Shown: in pieces, positions 63,249 to 64,000 of the stretch
Layout of the letters: each line of letters begins with the position of its first letter
Position numbering within the stretch: position 1 is the stretch's first letter
Assembly: GCF_003725535.1 (NCBI RefSeq)
Contig: NZ_RJSF01000040.1
Span: 427,407-491,406, forward strand
Direction: 5' to 3'
Source: Nocardioides pocheonensis
GTDB lineage: Bacteria > Actinomycetota > Actinomycetes > Propionibacteriales > Nocardioidaceae
DNA length: 64,000 nucleotides
Translations under genes and position numbers: made by a program
Notes under the pieces: generated by a model
Told to the model about the DNA's origin: nothing
The model's input: only the letters and a program-made list of their open reading frames with translations
Database searches by the model: none

Positions 63249-64000
63249 ATGGAAGTCGCGCCGACCACGCCGTACTGGGGCACCGACGAGTACGCCGCGG
63301 AGCTGCACGCATGGGTCGAGGACCAGGTCGGCCCGGCCCGGATGACGCGGGTGAAGCTGCGGCCCTGGTCGACGGTGTGGCGGGCCGAGGCGGGCGACCG
63401 GGTCTACTGGGCCAAGCAGAACTGTCCGACGCAGGCATTCGAAGGTGCGCTGACCCGCCTCCTCCACGAGCTCGTGCCGGACCGCGTGCTCGAGCCGCTC
63501 GCGGTGCGGGAGGACGGCACGTTCCTCCTCCCCGACGGCGGACCGGTGCTCCGCGACCTCGACCGCGGGCCGGGCGACCGCGAGGCCTGGCAACAGGTCG
63601 TCGGGGAGTGGGCCGGGCTGCAGCGGGACCTGGCGCCGCGCGCCGACGAGCTCGCCGCCGTCGGCGTGACGAGGGTGCCGCCGGAGCGGTTCGTGGCCGA
63701 CACCCTCGCCCGCGCCGACGAGCTGCACGCGCTCCACCCGTCCGACCCGCGCCACCTCGACACTCCTCGGTGGACCTCGCTCCGGAGCGCGGAGCCCGTG
63801 CTCGCGGAAGCCGCGGCCGCCGTCGTCGACCTCGGCCTCCCAATGACGCTGAACCACAACGACCTGCACGACGGCAACTCGTTCGTCGCAGCGGGCGCGC
63901 CGTTGCGGTTCTTCGACCTCGCCGACGCCGTGCTCGCAGAGCCGATGGGTGTGCTGCTCGTGCCGCTCGGCCAGCTCGCCGACCAGCCCAGGACGCGTGG
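63249..64000 (+). CDS. Aminoglycoside-phosphotransferase-like kinase, cut by the window end
   Basis: The frame runs from the ATG at 63249 for 250 codons to the edge without a stop. It has a VYWAKQN strand (lysine anchor), a PLAVREDGTFLLPDGGPVLRDL hinge (in parts), the catalytic loop LNHNDLHDGNSF (His-Asn-Asp-Leu-His-Asp), and a metal Asp in RFFDLADAV. This is the APH/choline kinase fold. The family includes kinases of drugs, sugars and small metabolites, and the substrate cannot be named. The remainder lies beyond the window. Confidence 0.85.
   Translation, partial: MEVAPTTPYWGTDEYAAELHAWVEDQVGPARMTRVKLRPWSTVWRAEAGDRVYWAKQNCPTQAFEGALTRLLHELVPDRVLEPLAVREDGTFLLPDGGPVLRDLDRGPGDREAWQQVVGEWAGLQRDLAPRADELAAVGVTRVPPERFVADTLARADELHALHPSDPRHLDTPRWTSLRSAEPVLAEAAAAVVDLGLPMTLNHNDLHDGNSFVAAGAPLRFFDLADAVLAEPMGVLLVPLGQLADQPRTR

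Overview
The window is a very GC-rich (about 70%) actinobacterial chromosome segment. It has dense coding on both strands, many GTG and some TTG starts, near-universal G/C at third codon positions, and frequent 4-nt ATGA/GTGA overlaps between genes. The gene order hemW - hrcA - dnaJ - rsmE - phoH - ybeY - CNNM/CorC protein - CDA-like protein - era - dgt - dnaG is that of the conserved actinobacterial core. A TmsA/TmsB-type pair for 10-methyl fatty acids, a CsoR copper regulon and REP-like palindromes would fit a Nocardioides-like member of the Propionibacteriales. The genus is an inference; no marker in the window settles it.

Layout. 1-3.3 kb: YbaK-type deacylase, VOC protein, ECF42-type sigma factor with its DGPF (YCII) partner, and a MOSC protein. 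3.4-12.6 kb: acyl-CoA synthetase, HemW, DUF3097 protein, PadR regulator with a DUF1707 membrane protein, MBL-fold hydrolase, then CIRCE-controlled hrcA-dnaJ-rsmE. 13.1-17.7 kb: two tandem GAF-ANTAR proteins, a SigE-type sigma factor with a GerMN/Gmad2 membrane protein, a HIT protein and a copper type II monooxygenase-like lipoprotein. 17.8-26.9 kb: phoH-ybeY-CNNM-CDA-like-era, interrupted by a four-gene block (TmsA/TmsB-like pair, GH43-like protein, siderophore-interacting flavoprotein). 26.9-30.8 kb: GAF-HATPase protein, glutaryl-CoA-dehydrogenase-like protein, and a membrane polyferredoxin with a small His-rich membrane protein. 30.9-39.2 kb: ABC-2 exporter with a DesK/DesR-type two-component system, a REP-rich gap, and a three-gene FtsX-type ABC transporter. 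39.3-45.3 kb: dgt, a 2-hydroxyacid dehydrogenase, three small envelope proteins, dnaG, a conserved hypothetical gene and tRNA-Asn.

45.4-54.0 kb is a glycerol/dihydroxyacetone module. A divergent IclR-type regulator faces a perfect palindrome. The genes are a MIP channel, DhaK, DhaL, a DhaM-HPr-enzyme I fusion and pyruvate phosphate dikinase. The fusion protein can carry phosphate from PEP to DhaL by itself, and PPDK can turn the resulting pyruvate back into PEP.

54.6-61.3 kb is a copper/metal island: copA, a secreted His/Met-rich protein and copZ on the minus strand, csoR on the plus strand, then HMA and CDGSH proteins, a methyltransferase and a DUF318 permease. Four copies of one inverted repeat, TACCC-N5-GGGTA, sit before every transcription unit of the island, which marks it as one CsoR regulon. 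A 164-bp MITE-like element lies immediately after csoR; it supplies the csoR stop codon and truncates a small convergent reading frame. The window ends with a soluble Ser/Thr kinase, a PIG-L family deacetylase and a phosphotransferase cut off by the window edge.
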